Assembly (NCBI GenBank): GCA_965234685.1
Contig: OZ248539.1
Coordinates: 1,054,001-1,118,000, forward strand
Direction: 5' to 3'
Length of the DNA stretch: 64,000 nt
Source of the DNA: Fimbriimonas planktonicus
Lineage (GTDB): Bacteria > Armatimonadota > Fimbriimonadia > Fimbriimonadales > Fimbriimonadaceae
Shown: positions 26,169-34,295 of the stretch, in pieces
How the letters are laid out: every line of letters begins with the position of its first letter
How positions within the stretch are numbered: the first letter of the stretch is position 1
Notes under the pieces: generated by a model
Databases searched by the model: none
The model's input: the letters and a program-made list of their open reading frames with translations, nothing else
Told to the model about the DNA's origin: nothing
Translations under genes and position numbers: made by a program

Positions 26169-26579
26169 CTATTCTACGTTCTCCGAGGCGTCGGCACCAC
26201 GGACCACCACGAGGCGGCATCCGACCTCTGCGACAATCACCGGCGCAGGCGGCAGCGGTTTTCCGACCGTTATGCCTACAGACTCGACCTTCAAAAATTC
26301 CTGAAGAATCGCGTCCGCAATCACTCGGGCGAGCCGCTCCACGGTTCGGTACTGGTGGGTCTGGACAATCTCCGTCACTCGCTTCGCGATCGCACCGTAA
26401 TCCACCGTGCCGTGGATGTCGTCAGATTCGCATGCCGAACAATCTGGGACTTGCAGTTCGAGCGAAACCCGGTATCGATGGCCGATTTCTTGCTCGGCGT
26501 CCGGCACGCCGTGGTACCCGTAAGCCTCCAGTCCGGTGATGAAGACGGTCCCAAATGGTCCGGTTTGTTGTATTGCCAT
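26169..26579 (-). CDS. folB: Dihydroneopterin aldolase
   Basis: The 136 residues match FolB: FITGLEAYGYHGVPDAEQEIGH (with the conserved Glu/His), TVDYGAIAKRVTEIV, TVERLARVIADAIL and a C-terminal ITVGKPLPPAPV that supplies the catalytic Lys. It converts dihydroneopterin to 6-hydroxymethyl-dihydropterin in folate synthesis. Its start codon sits inside the divergent nusA promoter region, so the two genes may compete for polymerase. Confidence 0.93.
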   Translation of the reverse strand: MAIQQTGPFGTVFITGLEAYGYHGVPDAEQEIGHRYRVSLELQVPDCSACESDDIHGTVDYGAIAKRVTEIVQTHQYRTVERLARVIADAILQEFLKVESVGITVGKPLPPAPVIVAEVGCRLVVVRGADASENVE

Positions 26580-26587
26580 GCTATAAT
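26579..26587 (+). promoter_or_regulatory. Extended -10 promoter of the nusA operon
   Basis: TGC directly followed by a perfect TATAAT box (26582-26587) forms an extended -10 promoter; no convincing -35 is present or needed. Initiation near 26594 would give an 81-base leader ahead of nusA. Confidence 0.75.
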
Positions 26588-26598
26588 TTCAGCACAAC

Positions 26599-26645
26599 CG
26601 AACAGCGACCAATGACAGGTGGCTCATGCCGCCTTTTTTTGTTCG
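26599..26645 (+). terminator. Leader terminator (attenuator) between the nusA promoter and nusA
   Basis: AGGTGGC (26617-26623), loop TCAT and GCCGCCT (26628-26634) form a 7-bp stem followed by seven T (26634-26640). It lies about 25 bases after the predicted start site and 35 bases before nusA, so it can end the transcript before the gene. CGAACA at 26599-26604 is complementary to TGTTCG at 26640-26645 and could form an outer helix that takes up the end of the T-run. Transcription termination that senses NusA level is a reasonable reading, not proven. Confidence 0.75.
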
Positions 26646-26674
26646 TAAAGTTTAGTAAAAACGGAGGCACGGCG

Positions 26675-27715
26675 ATGGATATTCTGCAACAACTTAAAGT
26701 AATCGCGTCTGAGCGCGACTTACCAGTCGAAGAGCTCCAGCTTGATTTGGAAGAGGCACTGGCAGCCGCGTACAAGCAGTTTATTGGGGCACGCGAAGGC
26801 GAAATCAAGGTGAGCATCACTTTGAACCCGCTGAGCGCAAACGTCGGAAAGGAAGTTGTCGGGCTTGTTACCGACCCGCGACTACAGATTTCCCTCGAAG
26901 ATGCTCGGAAGAAAGATCCGAAGATCGAGGTCGGCGAACTCTTGTTCGTTCAAGTCGACCCGCTTCAATTCGGCCGAATCGCTGCGCAAACGACCAAGCA
27001 AGTTCTCCAGCAGAAACTGCGAGATTCGGAGCGAAATCGAATCACGACGATCTTCACCGAAAAGCTGGGCGACATCGTCACCGGCACGGTTTCGCGACGA
27101 GAGGCTGACCGAGTGATCATTCAGGTCAACAAGGTTGAGGCAGAGATGCCACGCCGAGAACAGGTGCCAACCGAGCCGTACCGATTGAACGACCGCCTCA
27201 AGGTCTTCGTTCTAAAGGTCGACGAGATGATGCGCGGACGAATTCGCGTTGTCGTCAGCCGAACCCACCCGATCCTGCTCCGAAAGCTTCTTGAGCTTGA
27301 AGTCCCAGAAATCGAGCAGGGAATCGTTGTGATCAAGAGCGTTGCCCGTGAGCCCGGACAGCGAAGCAAGATCGCCGTTCTCAGCACCGATGAGCGAATC
27401 GACCCGATCGGCGCTTGCATCGGACCTCGCGGCGCACGCGTTCAGGCCATCGTGGATGAGCTTTACGACGAAAAGATCGACGTGATTCTCTACAGCGAAG
27501 ACCCGAAGAAGTTCATCATCGACGCTCTTTCACCCGCAAAGGTGAACTCGATCAAGATCAACGACATCGAGAAGAGCGCCCTGGTCATCGTGCCAGATAA
27601 CCAACTCTCCCTTGCCATTGGTAAGGGCGGACAAAACGTTCGACTTGCTGCTCGACTCACCGAGTGGAAGATCGACATTCGAAGCGAAAGCCAGTCCTCC
27701 GGGGCCAAGGCCTAG
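26675..27715 (+). CDS. nusA: Transcription termination/antitermination protein NusA
   Basis: The start is the ATG at 26675, with GGAGG at 26663-26667. The frame is open upstream to 26555 but crosses the leader terminator. The 346 residues give the N-terminal polymerase-binding domain (1-125), an S1 domain (GDIVTGTVSRREADRVIIQV), KH1 (RSKIAVLSTDERIDPIGACIG with GPRGARVQAI) and KH2 (ALVIVPDNQLSLAIGKGGQNV). The C-terminal acidic repeats of E. coli NusA are absent, as in many phyla. rimP, which usually precedes nusA, is missing here. Confidence 0.97.
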   Translation: MDILQQLKVIASERDLPVEELQLDLEEALAAAYKQFIGAREGEIKVSITLNPLSANVGKEVVGLVTDPRLQISLEDARKKDPKIEVGELLFVQVDPLQFGRIAAQTTKQVLQQKLRDSERNRITTIFTEKLGDIVTGTVSRREADRVIIQVNKVEAEMPRREQVPTEPYRLNDRLKVFVLKVDEMMRGRIRVVVSRTHPILLRKLLELEVPEIEQGIVVIKSVAREPGQRSKIAVLSTDERIDPIGACIGPRGARVQAIVDELYDEKIDVILYSEDPKKFIIDALSPAKVNSIKINDIEKSALVIVPDNQLSLAIGKGGQNVRLAARLTEWKIDIRSESQSSGAKA

Positions 27716-27732
27716 CCTCTCTAAGAACTTAG

Positions 27733-27759
27733 CCCCGGGGGACACCTACTGCCCCGGGG
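27733..27759 (+). other. GC-rich stem-loop between nusA and ylxR
   Basis: Two copies of the self-complementary block CCCCGGGG (27733-27740 and 27752-27759) can pair to give a strong 8-bp stem with an 11-base loop. It has no T-run. It probably protects or processes the nusA-ylxR-infB mRNA, or tunes expression within it. Confidence 0.55.
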
Positions 27760-27786
27760 GTATCATGTAGTGAGAAAGTCGTCCGT

Positions 27787-28032
27787 ATGCCTGAGCCCAT
27801 AAGAATGTGCCTCGGTTGTCGGAGGCGACGTCCGAAATCTGAGTTGCTTAGGTGGGGAGCCCTCTCCGAAGCTGCGGCAAGTCACGATGGAAGAGGGGCG
27901 TATGCCTGTCCAGATGCCCAGTGTATCGAACGGGCGACAAGTAAGGGACGCGCGAACCATGCGCTTCGGAAGCAGCTTTCCGAAGGTGAGCTTCGCGAGA
28001 TACGAGATAACCTTTTATGCAGACTCAGGTAA
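27787..28032 (+). CDS. ylxR: YlxR/RnpM family RNA-binding protein (DUF448)
   Basis: The 81 residues contain the family signature: MCLGCRRRRPKSELLRW, then GRGAYACPDAQCIERA and a basic helical C-terminus. YlxR of Bacillus binds RNase P RNA and modulates it, and is also called RnpM. Its place between nusA and infB is conserved across bacteria. The 3' end overlaps infB by 16 bases. Confidence 0.93.
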   Translation: MPEPIRMCLGCRRRRPKSELLRWGALSEAAASHDGRGAYACPDAQCIERATSKGRANHALRKQLSEGELREIRDNLLCRLR

Positions 28033-29957
28033 AGAAAGCCACCGGAATGACCCATCAGATCGCAGAACTCGCCAAAGAATTTGAAGTACGCCCCGGCGTA
28101 GTGTTTGGAGTTTTGCTTGATCTTGAGGTCGAGCACGATGGACAATCCTTCGAGGCGGACGACGACACCGTCGCGCTCATCACAGAATCACTAGGCGAGC
28201 TCATCGGCAGTACCGAGCTCGTTCTGAAGCCAAACTCCACCCCACGCGACATGGCCTTTGCGCTGGGCGTGCCACAGCCAGAAATTCAGAAGACCTTGGT
28301 CACCAAGCTGAAGGTCATGGCAACGCTCACGACCGTACTTAAGGACGACGTGATCGAAAAGCTCGCCGGCCTCTACAACGTCACAGCACGAGTTGGCGAT
28401 GCCCCTAAGCCGAAGCCAGTTGTAGCTCCGAAGAAGCAGAACGGCGGTGCCCAGCCTCGACCACCCGTGGTCACCATCATGGGCCACGTTGACCACGGCA
28501 AGACATCGCTTCTCGACTACATCCGAAAAGCGAACGTTGCCGGAAAAGAGCACGGTGGCATTACTCAGCACATCGGTGCTTACCAAGTTGAGCTTCCCGA
28601 AGGCGTCATCACCTTCCTGGACACTCCAGGCCACGCTGCTTTCACCAACATGCGGGCTCGCGGAGCTAAGGTTACGGACATCGCGATCCTCGTTGTTGCT
28701 GCCGATGACGGCATCATGCCGCAGACGATCGAAGCGATCCAGCACATCCAAGCGGCAAACGTGCCAATGATCGTTGCCGTTAATAAGATCGACAAGATTG
28801 ACGCGAACCCAGACCGAGTTCTTACCCAGCTTCCGGAATACAACGTCATTCCAGAAGCCTATGGTGGACAGGTCATCACCTCGCCCGTGAGTGCACTCAC
28901 CGGTGAAGGCGTTCCCGCTCTTCTCGAATTGATCCTGCTTCAAGCCGAGGTCATGGAGCTGAAAGCCGACCCCAAGGCCGAACTCAAGGGAGTCGTCGTC
29001 GAAGCAAAGCTCGAAAAGGGCCGCGGACCGGTCGCTACCATGCTTGTGCAGGAAGGCACCCTCAAAACGGGTGACAGCGTCGTTGTCGGAACCACCTTTG
29101 GCCGAATCAAAGCCATGACCGACTATAAGGGCGGTCGCTTGACCGAAGCCGGTCCGAGCACCCCGGTAGAAATCCTTGGCCTCAGCGAAGTACCTCACGC
29201 TGGTGACACCGTCATTGCGATGGCGGATGAGCGAAGCGCTCGCGAACTAGCCGAAAGCCGCGCCATGGATGAGCGGGCGAAGACCATCTTCCAGAAGTCG
29301 CGAGGAATTACCCTCTCCGACCTCCGAAAGCTCCAGCAGCAGGAAGACTTTAAGGCGCTAAACCTGATCATCAAGGCCGACGTTCAAGGTTCGGTTGAAG
29401 CCGTCAAGGGAATGCTTGAGAAGGTCCGAAACGAGGAAGTCGAAACCCACGTTATCCTCAGCGGTGTTGGCCAGGTCACAAAGGCAGACGTCGATCTTGC
29501 CGCCGCATCGGGCAGCATCATCGTCGGCTTCAACGTGAAGCCGGAAGGCGAAGCAAAGCGCGAAGCCGAGAAGCGACACGTCGAAATTCGAACCTATACG
29601 ATCATTTACGAACTGATCGAAGATATCGAAGCGGCGGCAAAGGGCATGCTCGAACCGAAGTTCGAAGAGCAGTACCTTGGCTTGGCCGAAGTTCGACTTC
29701 GAATGCAATTCTCGAGGAAGGGCGTCATTGCTGGCTGCTACATCACGGACGGCAAGATCACTCGAAATGCCAAGTGCCGCGTCAAGCGCGGACGAGAAAT
29801 CGTCCACACGGGCAGCGTTGCTTCGCTCCGTCACTTCAAGGACGACGTCCGAGAAGTCACGATGGGAATGGAGTGCGGAATCACCTTCAACGACTTTGAA
29901 GAGTTCGTCGAAGGCGACATTATCGAAGCGTTCGAGATGATCCAGGTCAACGCCTGA
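28017..29957 (+). CDS. infB: Translation initiation factor IF-2
   Basis: IF-2 is the GTPase that places fMet-tRNA on the 30S subunit. The 646-residue form has a short N-terminal region (IF2_N-like, 15-55) and then the G domain with GHVDHGKTS, DTPGHAAF, NKIDKID and a P-loop-linked GGITQHIG switch segment. Domains II to IV follow (VVVEAKLEKGRGPVATMLVQ, ADVQGSVEAVKG, GVIAGCYITDGKI). It lacks the long charged linker of E. coli IF-2. An ATG at 28047 is an alternative start. rbfA and truB, which often follow, are absent. Confidence 0.97.
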   Translation: MQTQVKKATGMTHQIAELAKEFEVRPGVVFGVLLDLEVEHDGQSFEADDDTVALITESLGELIGSTELVLKPNSTPRDMAFALGVPQPEIQKTLVTKLKVMATLTTVLKDDVIEKLAGLYNVTARVGDAPKPKPVVAPKKQNGGAQPRPPVVTIMGHVDHGKTSLLDYIRKANVAGKEHGGITQHIGAYQVELPEGVITFLDTPGHAAFTNMRARGAKVTDIAILVVAADDGIMPQTIEAIQHIQAANVPMIVAVNKIDKIDANPDRVLTQLPEYNVIPEAYGGQVITSPVSALTGEGVPALLELILLQAEVMELKADPKAELKGVVVEAKLEKGRGPVATMLVQEGTLKTGDSVVVGTTFGRIKAMTDYKGGRLTEAGPSTPVEILGLSEVPHAGDTVIAMADERSARELAESRAMDERAKTIFQKSRGITLSDLRKLQQQEDFKALNLIIKADVQGSVEAVKGMLEKVRNEEVETHVILSGVGQVTKADVDLAAASGSIIVGFNVKPEGEAKREAEKRHVEIRTYTIIYELIEDIEAAAKGMLEPKFEEQYLGLAEVRLRMQFSRKGVIAGCYITDGKITRNAKCRVKRGREIVHTGSVASLRHFKDDVREVTMGMECGITFNDFEEFVEGDIIEAFEMIQVNA

Positions 29958-29966
29958 TCCTCTCGC

Positions 29967-31598
29967 TTACATTCGGAAGAGACTGAAACCAGGTTGTTGG
30001 AGCGGTGCATTTGCTGCCGCTTCAATGCCCAAAGCGAGCACACGTCTCGTGTCAACAGGATCAATGATCCCGTCATCCCAAAGTCGCGCGGTGGAGTAAT
30101 AGCAGCTTGACTCCTCCGCGTACTTGTCCAGGATTGGCTGCTTAAACTCCGCCTGTTCTTCTGGCAAAAGCGTCCCACCCTTCGCCGCAAGCTGATCCAT
30201 CTTTACGGTGAGCAAAACATTGGCGGCTTGTTCGCCACCCATAACGCTAATCCGAGCGTTCGGCCACATCCACATCATTCGTGGCTGGAAGGCTCTTCCG
30301 CACATGCCGTAGTTTCCGGCACCGTAGCTGCCGCCGACGACGATCGTGAACTTCGGTACGGATGCCGTGCTCACCGCTGTGACGAGTTTCGCCCCGTTTT
30401 TTGCGATGCCTTCGTTCTCATACTTACGGCCGACCATGAAGCCGGTGATGTTCTGGACGAAGACCAAGGGTACGCCGCGTTGGTTGCAAAGCTCAATGAA
30501 GTGAGCGCCTTTGAGCGACGACTCGGAGAACAGAATTCCATCGTTCGCCAAAATCCCGACTAGGTGTCCGTAGACCCGGGCAAAACCACAGATGAGGGTC
30601 TTGCCGTAGTTCGCCTTGAACTCCTGGAATCGGCTGCCATCCACGATGCGAGCAAGAACCGCGCGCATGTTCATTGGAACCTTGGAGTCGCTTGGAACAA
30701 GGGAATACAGCTCCTTCGGATCGAACGCCGGGTCTTCTGGCGTAGCCGCAGGTTGGGCACCTGGCTTCTTTGCTGTCCCAAGAGATTCGACGATGTTACG
30801 GACGATTTGCAGGGCGTGGGAGTCATCTTCGGCCAAGTGATCGGCAACGCCAGACAATCGAGTGTGGACATCCGCGCCGCCGAGATCCTCTGCGGTGACT
30901 TCTTCACCCGTAGCCGCCTTCACAAGCGGTGGCCCCCCGAGGAAGATCGTGCCTTGTCCGCGCACGATGACCGTCTCGTCACTCATGGCTGGGACGTACG
31001 CGCCGCCCGCGGTACAAGATCCCATTACGCTCGCAATCTGCGGAATACCGGCGGCCGAGAGACGTGCCTGGTTGTAGAAGATGCGTCCAAAGTGGTCTCG
31101 GTCCGGAAAAACTTCGGCCTGCAAAGGCAAGAATGCGCCGCCCGAATCTACTAAGTAAACGCATGGCAGGTGATTCTCCAGCGCGACCTCTTGCGCTCGG
31201 AGGTGCTTTTTTACCGTGATGGGGAAGTAAGTTCCGCCCTTAACCGTAGCGTCGTTTGCGACCACCATGACCTCACGACCGTGCACCCGGGTGATTCCGG
31301 TCACGACGCCGGCGCTTGGGGCATCGCCTTTGTACATGCCATCTGCGGCCAAGGTTGAGAGTTCGAGAAACGGCGCTCCCGGATCGGCCAGGGCTTCTAC
31401 TCGTTCTCGGGCGAGAAGCTTTCCTCGGCCCTTGTGCTTTGCGACGAGATCGGAGCCTCCGCCAAGCATTGCCTGCGCGGTCTTGGCTCGAAACTCGGTC
31501 AGCACCGCCTCCATCGCTTCGCGATTCCGCTGGAATTCGGGCTGGTTGAGATCAACGGAATGGTTCAATTGCTCCATCGCACTTCGATTCTGAAACAC
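29967..31598 (-). CDS. Acyl-CoA carboxylase carboxyltransferase (beta) subunit, methylcrotonyl-CoA carboxylase-like
   Basis: This 543-residue crotonase-fold carboxyltransferase transfers CO2 from biotin to an acyl-CoA. NDATVKGGTYFPITVKKHLR, YLVDSGGAFLPLQAEVFPD and VMGSCTAGGAYVPAMSDE match MccB closely, and GGSYGAGNYGMCGRAFQPR is the C-terminal CoA-site signature. The start is GTG at 31598 with an AGAGGG Shine-Dalgarno; the ATG at 31577 is an alternative. No biotin carboxylase/BCCP subunit or leucine-degradation gene is nearby. It converges on infB. Confidence 0.9.
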   Translation of the reverse strand: MFQNRSAMEQLNHSVDLNQPEFQRNREAMEAVLTEFRAKTAQAMLGGGSDLVAKHKGRGKLLARERVEALADPGAPFLELSTLAADGMYKGDAPSAGVVTGITRVHGREVMVVANDATVKGGTYFPITVKKHLRAQEVALENHLPCVYLVDSGGAFLPLQAEVFPDRDHFGRIFYNQARLSAAGIPQIASVMGSCTAGGAYVPAMSDETVIVRGQGTIFLGGPPLVKAATGEEVTAEDLGGADVHTRLSGVADHLAEDDSHALQIVRNIVESLGTAKKPGAQPAATPEDPAFDPKELYSLVPSDSKVPMNMRAVLARIVDGSRFQEFKANYGKTLICGFARVYGHLVGILANDGILFSESSLKGAHFIELCNQRGVPLVFVQNITGFMVGRKYENEGIAKNGAKLVTAVSTASVPKFTIVVGGSYGAGNYGMCGRAFQPRMMWMWPNARISVMGGEQAANVLLTVKMDQLAAKGGTLLPEEQAEFKQPILDKYAEESSCYYSTARLWDDGIIDPVDTRRVLALGIEAAANAPLQQPGFSLFRM

Positions 31599-31649
31599 CT
31601 AGCCCTCTGTTCGCTGTTTAAGGGACCGTTAAGGCTTGTCGTTCGCGAG

Positions 31650-31655
31650 TAGCAT
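31650..31655 (+). promoter_or_regulatory. -10 box placed for a leaderless start
   Basis: TAGCAT ends six bases before the ATG at 31662. A start site seven bases after the -10 box would coincide with the A of ATG. GGA directly before the ATG is too close to act as a Shine-Dalgarno. Confidence 0.45.
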
Positions 31656-31661
31656 CTGGAA

Positions 31662-34211
31662 ATGAAAAGAGGTCTTCTCTTCGTTGGGCTTGCACTTGCG
31701 GTCGGTGCGACAGCGATGGTTACGCGGCAAGATGTCCGCGGGCTGCTCGTTACTGGTAAGTGGATCAACACCGATTCTGGCCTTTCCCACGAGAAGGTGG
31801 GAAGCTATCCGGTCAACATGGCCAAGTCTCCCGACGGCCGATTCGTCGCGGTAACAAACTCGGGCTATCGCCAGCAGATTTCGATTCTGGATTCGACGAC
31901 CGGAAAGTTGGTGAGCAAGCTTGAGTTCAATGCTTCAACCCGAGGAAAGAAGGAAGCCCTTTATTACGGACTTACTTTCCATAAAGCCGGCGACCAGACC
32001 CTGCTCTACGTATCGAACGGCTACTTGGACACGGTTACCGTTCTAGAACTCGCCGCAGACGGAAAGCTCACGAAGATCAAGGAGATTGTTGAAGATGCAC
32101 CGACGGATTCCTCGGGTCTTCCGCATCACATCGCCGGCGTCGCCACCGCCAAGAACGGTCAGTATCTGGTCGTCGCGAACAACCAGAGCCACCACTACAA
32201 CAAGTTCAAAGGCAGCATCGGAGTGTGGACCCTAGACGGTTCGAACAAGTACGAAAAGATCACGGTAGATGGATTCCCACTGGCCGTAGTCGGAACTCGA
32301 GACGGTCGAGCGTTCGTCTCCTCCGAAATGAACGGCGGGGTAACCGAAGTTGACCTTGCGACTCAGAAAACGAAGTTCATCAAGACCGGCGAAAACCCGA
32401 GCTACCTCGCACTCAACAAGTCCGAGACAATGCTTTTTGTCACCAACGCCAACAGCGATACGCTTTCGGTTATTGACACGTCCACCGGAAAAGTCTTCAA
32501 AACCGTCCTCCTTCGCCCCGCCGAATTCCCCGGAATCCCCGGCTCGACTCCGCTCGGCTTAGCTCTCTCCAGTGACGAGAAGACCGCCTACATCGCAATG
32601 GCCGACTTGAACGCCGTGGCCGTGGTGGACCTTGAAGAATCATCGGTCAAGGGCTACATTCCTGCCGGTTGGTACCCAACCTCGGTTGCCCTCAGCCCGA
32701 ACGACAAGTCGCTCTTCATCGCCAACGCGAAGGGAGTTGGCACCCGGAATCCAAACGGAAAATCGGTCGGTGACCTCGGCACCTACGGGCCAAACATCAT
32801 CGAAGGCACCGTCCAGACCGTCAGCCTGAATGAGGCGTTGGGCAACATCGCGGCGAGCACGATCAACGTTCTGGAAAACAATCGAGCAACCGGCAACTAC
32901 GAAGCCAGCAGCCGAAAGGCGTTCGTCAAGCCGCCAATCGAGCACGTCATTTACATCGTCAAAGAGAACCGAACGTACGACCAGGTTCTGGGCGACCTCA
33001 ATCGAGGCAACCGAGATTCATCTCTGGTGTTATTCGGCCGAGAATCGACCCCGAACCAGCACGCCCTCGCCGAGCGATTTGTTCTGCTTGATAACTTTTA
33101 CGTCTGCGCGGAAGTCTCCGCCGATGGCTGGAACTGGTCCACCGCCGGAATGTCCAACGAGTACGTCGCTCGCAACACCCTCACCAACTACAGCCGGCGC
33201 GGTCGAAACTACGACTTCGAGGGTCAGCTGAACGGCTCGCCGGTAGACGTGCAAGGCATGCACAACCCTGCAGAGCCGGCCGGTGGCTATGTATGGGATC
33301 AAGCCGCCGCGCAGAATGTGAGCCAGCGCAACTACGGCTTCTTTGTGAACAACCAAGTCGCTGACAAGGACAACGCCTCGAAGCCAATCGCGGAGGAAGG
33401 AGCGCCGAACCAGAAGGCGCATCAAAATGTCACGAATCGGGACTTCCGAAAGTACGACATGGAGTTTGCCGACTCGGAAGCTTGGGTGAAGCACGGACTC
33501 CAGAAGGCCCCTCGCCAGCTTGAGGCGTACGGCAGCCAAAAGGATCCAAGCCGAATGACGACCTGGCTCCGAGACTTCAACGGTTTCGTGAAGTCCGGCA
33601 AAATGCCAAAGCTCCAAGTAGTTCGACTAGGCCGAGACCACACTAGCGGCACCACCCCAGGCCAGCCAAGCCCACGCGCTTGCGTCGCCGACAACGACTA
33701 CGCCGTCGGTCAGCTCGTGGAAGCCGTAAGCAACAGCCCGTACTGGAAGAACACCGCAATCTTCGTTCTAGAAGATGACGCTCAGGCCGGCACCGATCAC
33801 GTCGACAGCCACCGATCCATCGCGTTCGTCATCAGTCCGTACATTCAGCGAGCAAAGCTCGATAGCTCCTTCTACAACACCAACTCGATGCTGCGAACCA
33901 TGGGCCTTCTTCTTGGTCTGAAGCCTTGGAACCAGTACATCGCCACCGCCTATCCGATGGGCGTCTTCGAAAAGACCATGGTCAACCCAGCACCTTACAA
34001 GGCGATTTTGCCGAGCAAAGAGATCGTTGGGGAAGTGAACACCCGAACGGCTTACCGTGCGGCAGACAGCGAACGGCTGATCAACCCGCTCGAAGAGGAA
34101 TCGATGCCAGACGTCGAGCTCAACGACATCCTTTGGGGAGCCATCAAAGGGGCCAAAACTCCACGACCAAAAACGCCAAACACCATTTGGCGCGCGCAAG
34201 ACCTGAAGTAG
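31662..34211 (+). CDS. YncE-like beta-propeller fused to an alkaline-phosphatase-like phosphoesterase
   Basis: This 849-residue exported protein has an N-terminal signal (GLLFVGLALAVGATAMV). Residues about 40-400 are YVTN/YncE-type propeller blades (MLFVTNANSDTLSVIDTSTGK, TAYIAMADLNAVAVVDLEE, PTSVALSPNDKSLFIANAKG). From about 430 comes a phosphoesterase domain of the phospholipase C/acid phosphatase superfamily: HVIYIVKENRTYDQVLGDLN, RFVLLDNFYV, and the metal-site AIFVLEDDAQAGTDHVDSHRS. Such fusions are known as bifunctional YncE/alkaline phosphatase-family proteins; their substrates are not established. It is probably periplasmic. Confidence 0.88.
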   Translation: MKRGLLFVGLALAVGATAMVTRQDVRGLLVTGKWINTDSGLSHEKVGSYPVNMAKSPDGRFVAVTNSGYRQQISILDSTTGKLVSKLEFNASTRGKKEALYYGLTFHKAGDQTLLYVSNGYLDTVTVLELAADGKLTKIKEIVEDAPTDSSGLPHHIAGVATAKNGQYLVVANNQSHHYNKFKGSIGVWTLDGSNKYEKITVDGFPLAVVGTRDGRAFVSSEMNGGVTEVDLATQKTKFIKTGENPSYLALNKSETMLFVTNANSDTLSVIDTSTGKVFKTVLLRPAEFPGIPGSTPLGLALSSDEKTAYIAMADLNAVAVVDLEESSVKGYIPAGWYPTSVALSPNDKSLFIANAKGVGTRNPNGKSVGDLGTYGPNIIEGTVQTVSLNEALGNIAASTINVLENNRATGNYEASSRKAFVKPPIEHVIYIVKENRTYDQVLGDLNRGNRDSSLVLFGRESTPNQHALAERFVLLDNFYVCAEVSADGWNWSTAGMSNEYVARNTLTNYSRRGRNYDFEGQLNGSPVDVQGMHNPAEPAGGYVWDQAAAQNVSQRNYGFFVNNQVADKDNASKPIAEEGAPNQKAHQNVTNRDFRKYDMEFADSEAWVKHGLQKAPRQLEAYGSQKDPSRMTTWLRDFNGFVKSGKMPKLQVVRLGRDHTSGTTPGQPSPRACVADNDYAVGQLVEAVSNSPYWKNTAIFVLEDDAQAGTDHVDSHRSIAFVISPYIQRAKLDSSFYNTNSMLRTMGLLLGLKPWNQYIATAYPMGVFEKTMVNPAPYKAILPSKEIVGEVNTRTAYRAADSERLINPLEEESMPDVELNDILWGAIKGAKTPRPKTPNTIWRAQDLK

Positions 34212-34228
34212 TATCTCGGGAAGAAAGC

Positions 34229-34266
34229 ACCGGTTTCGAAGAAATTTCTGATTCTTTGGAACCGGT
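34229..34266 (+). other. 15-bp stem-loop after the phosphoesterase gene
   Basis: ACCGGTTTCGAAGAA (34229-34243) pairs with TTCTTTGGAACCGGT (34252-34266) through two G-T wobbles, with an 8-base loop. It lies in the 84-base spacer before the cyclase gene and has no T-run. It may be a weak terminator or a mRNA-stability element. Confidence 0.5.
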
Positions 34267-34295
34267 CCTTCGTCGTAACCGATAATGAGAGGGGA

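Noticed and set aside
28191..29198. 335-codon minus-strand open frame
   Set aside because: It lies antisense inside infB, which has all IF-2 motifs in the other frame.
26675..29957. rimP, rbfA or truB hidden in the nusA-infB region
   Set aside because: The flanking sequence is folB on one side and a carboxyltransferase on the other, with no room for these genes.
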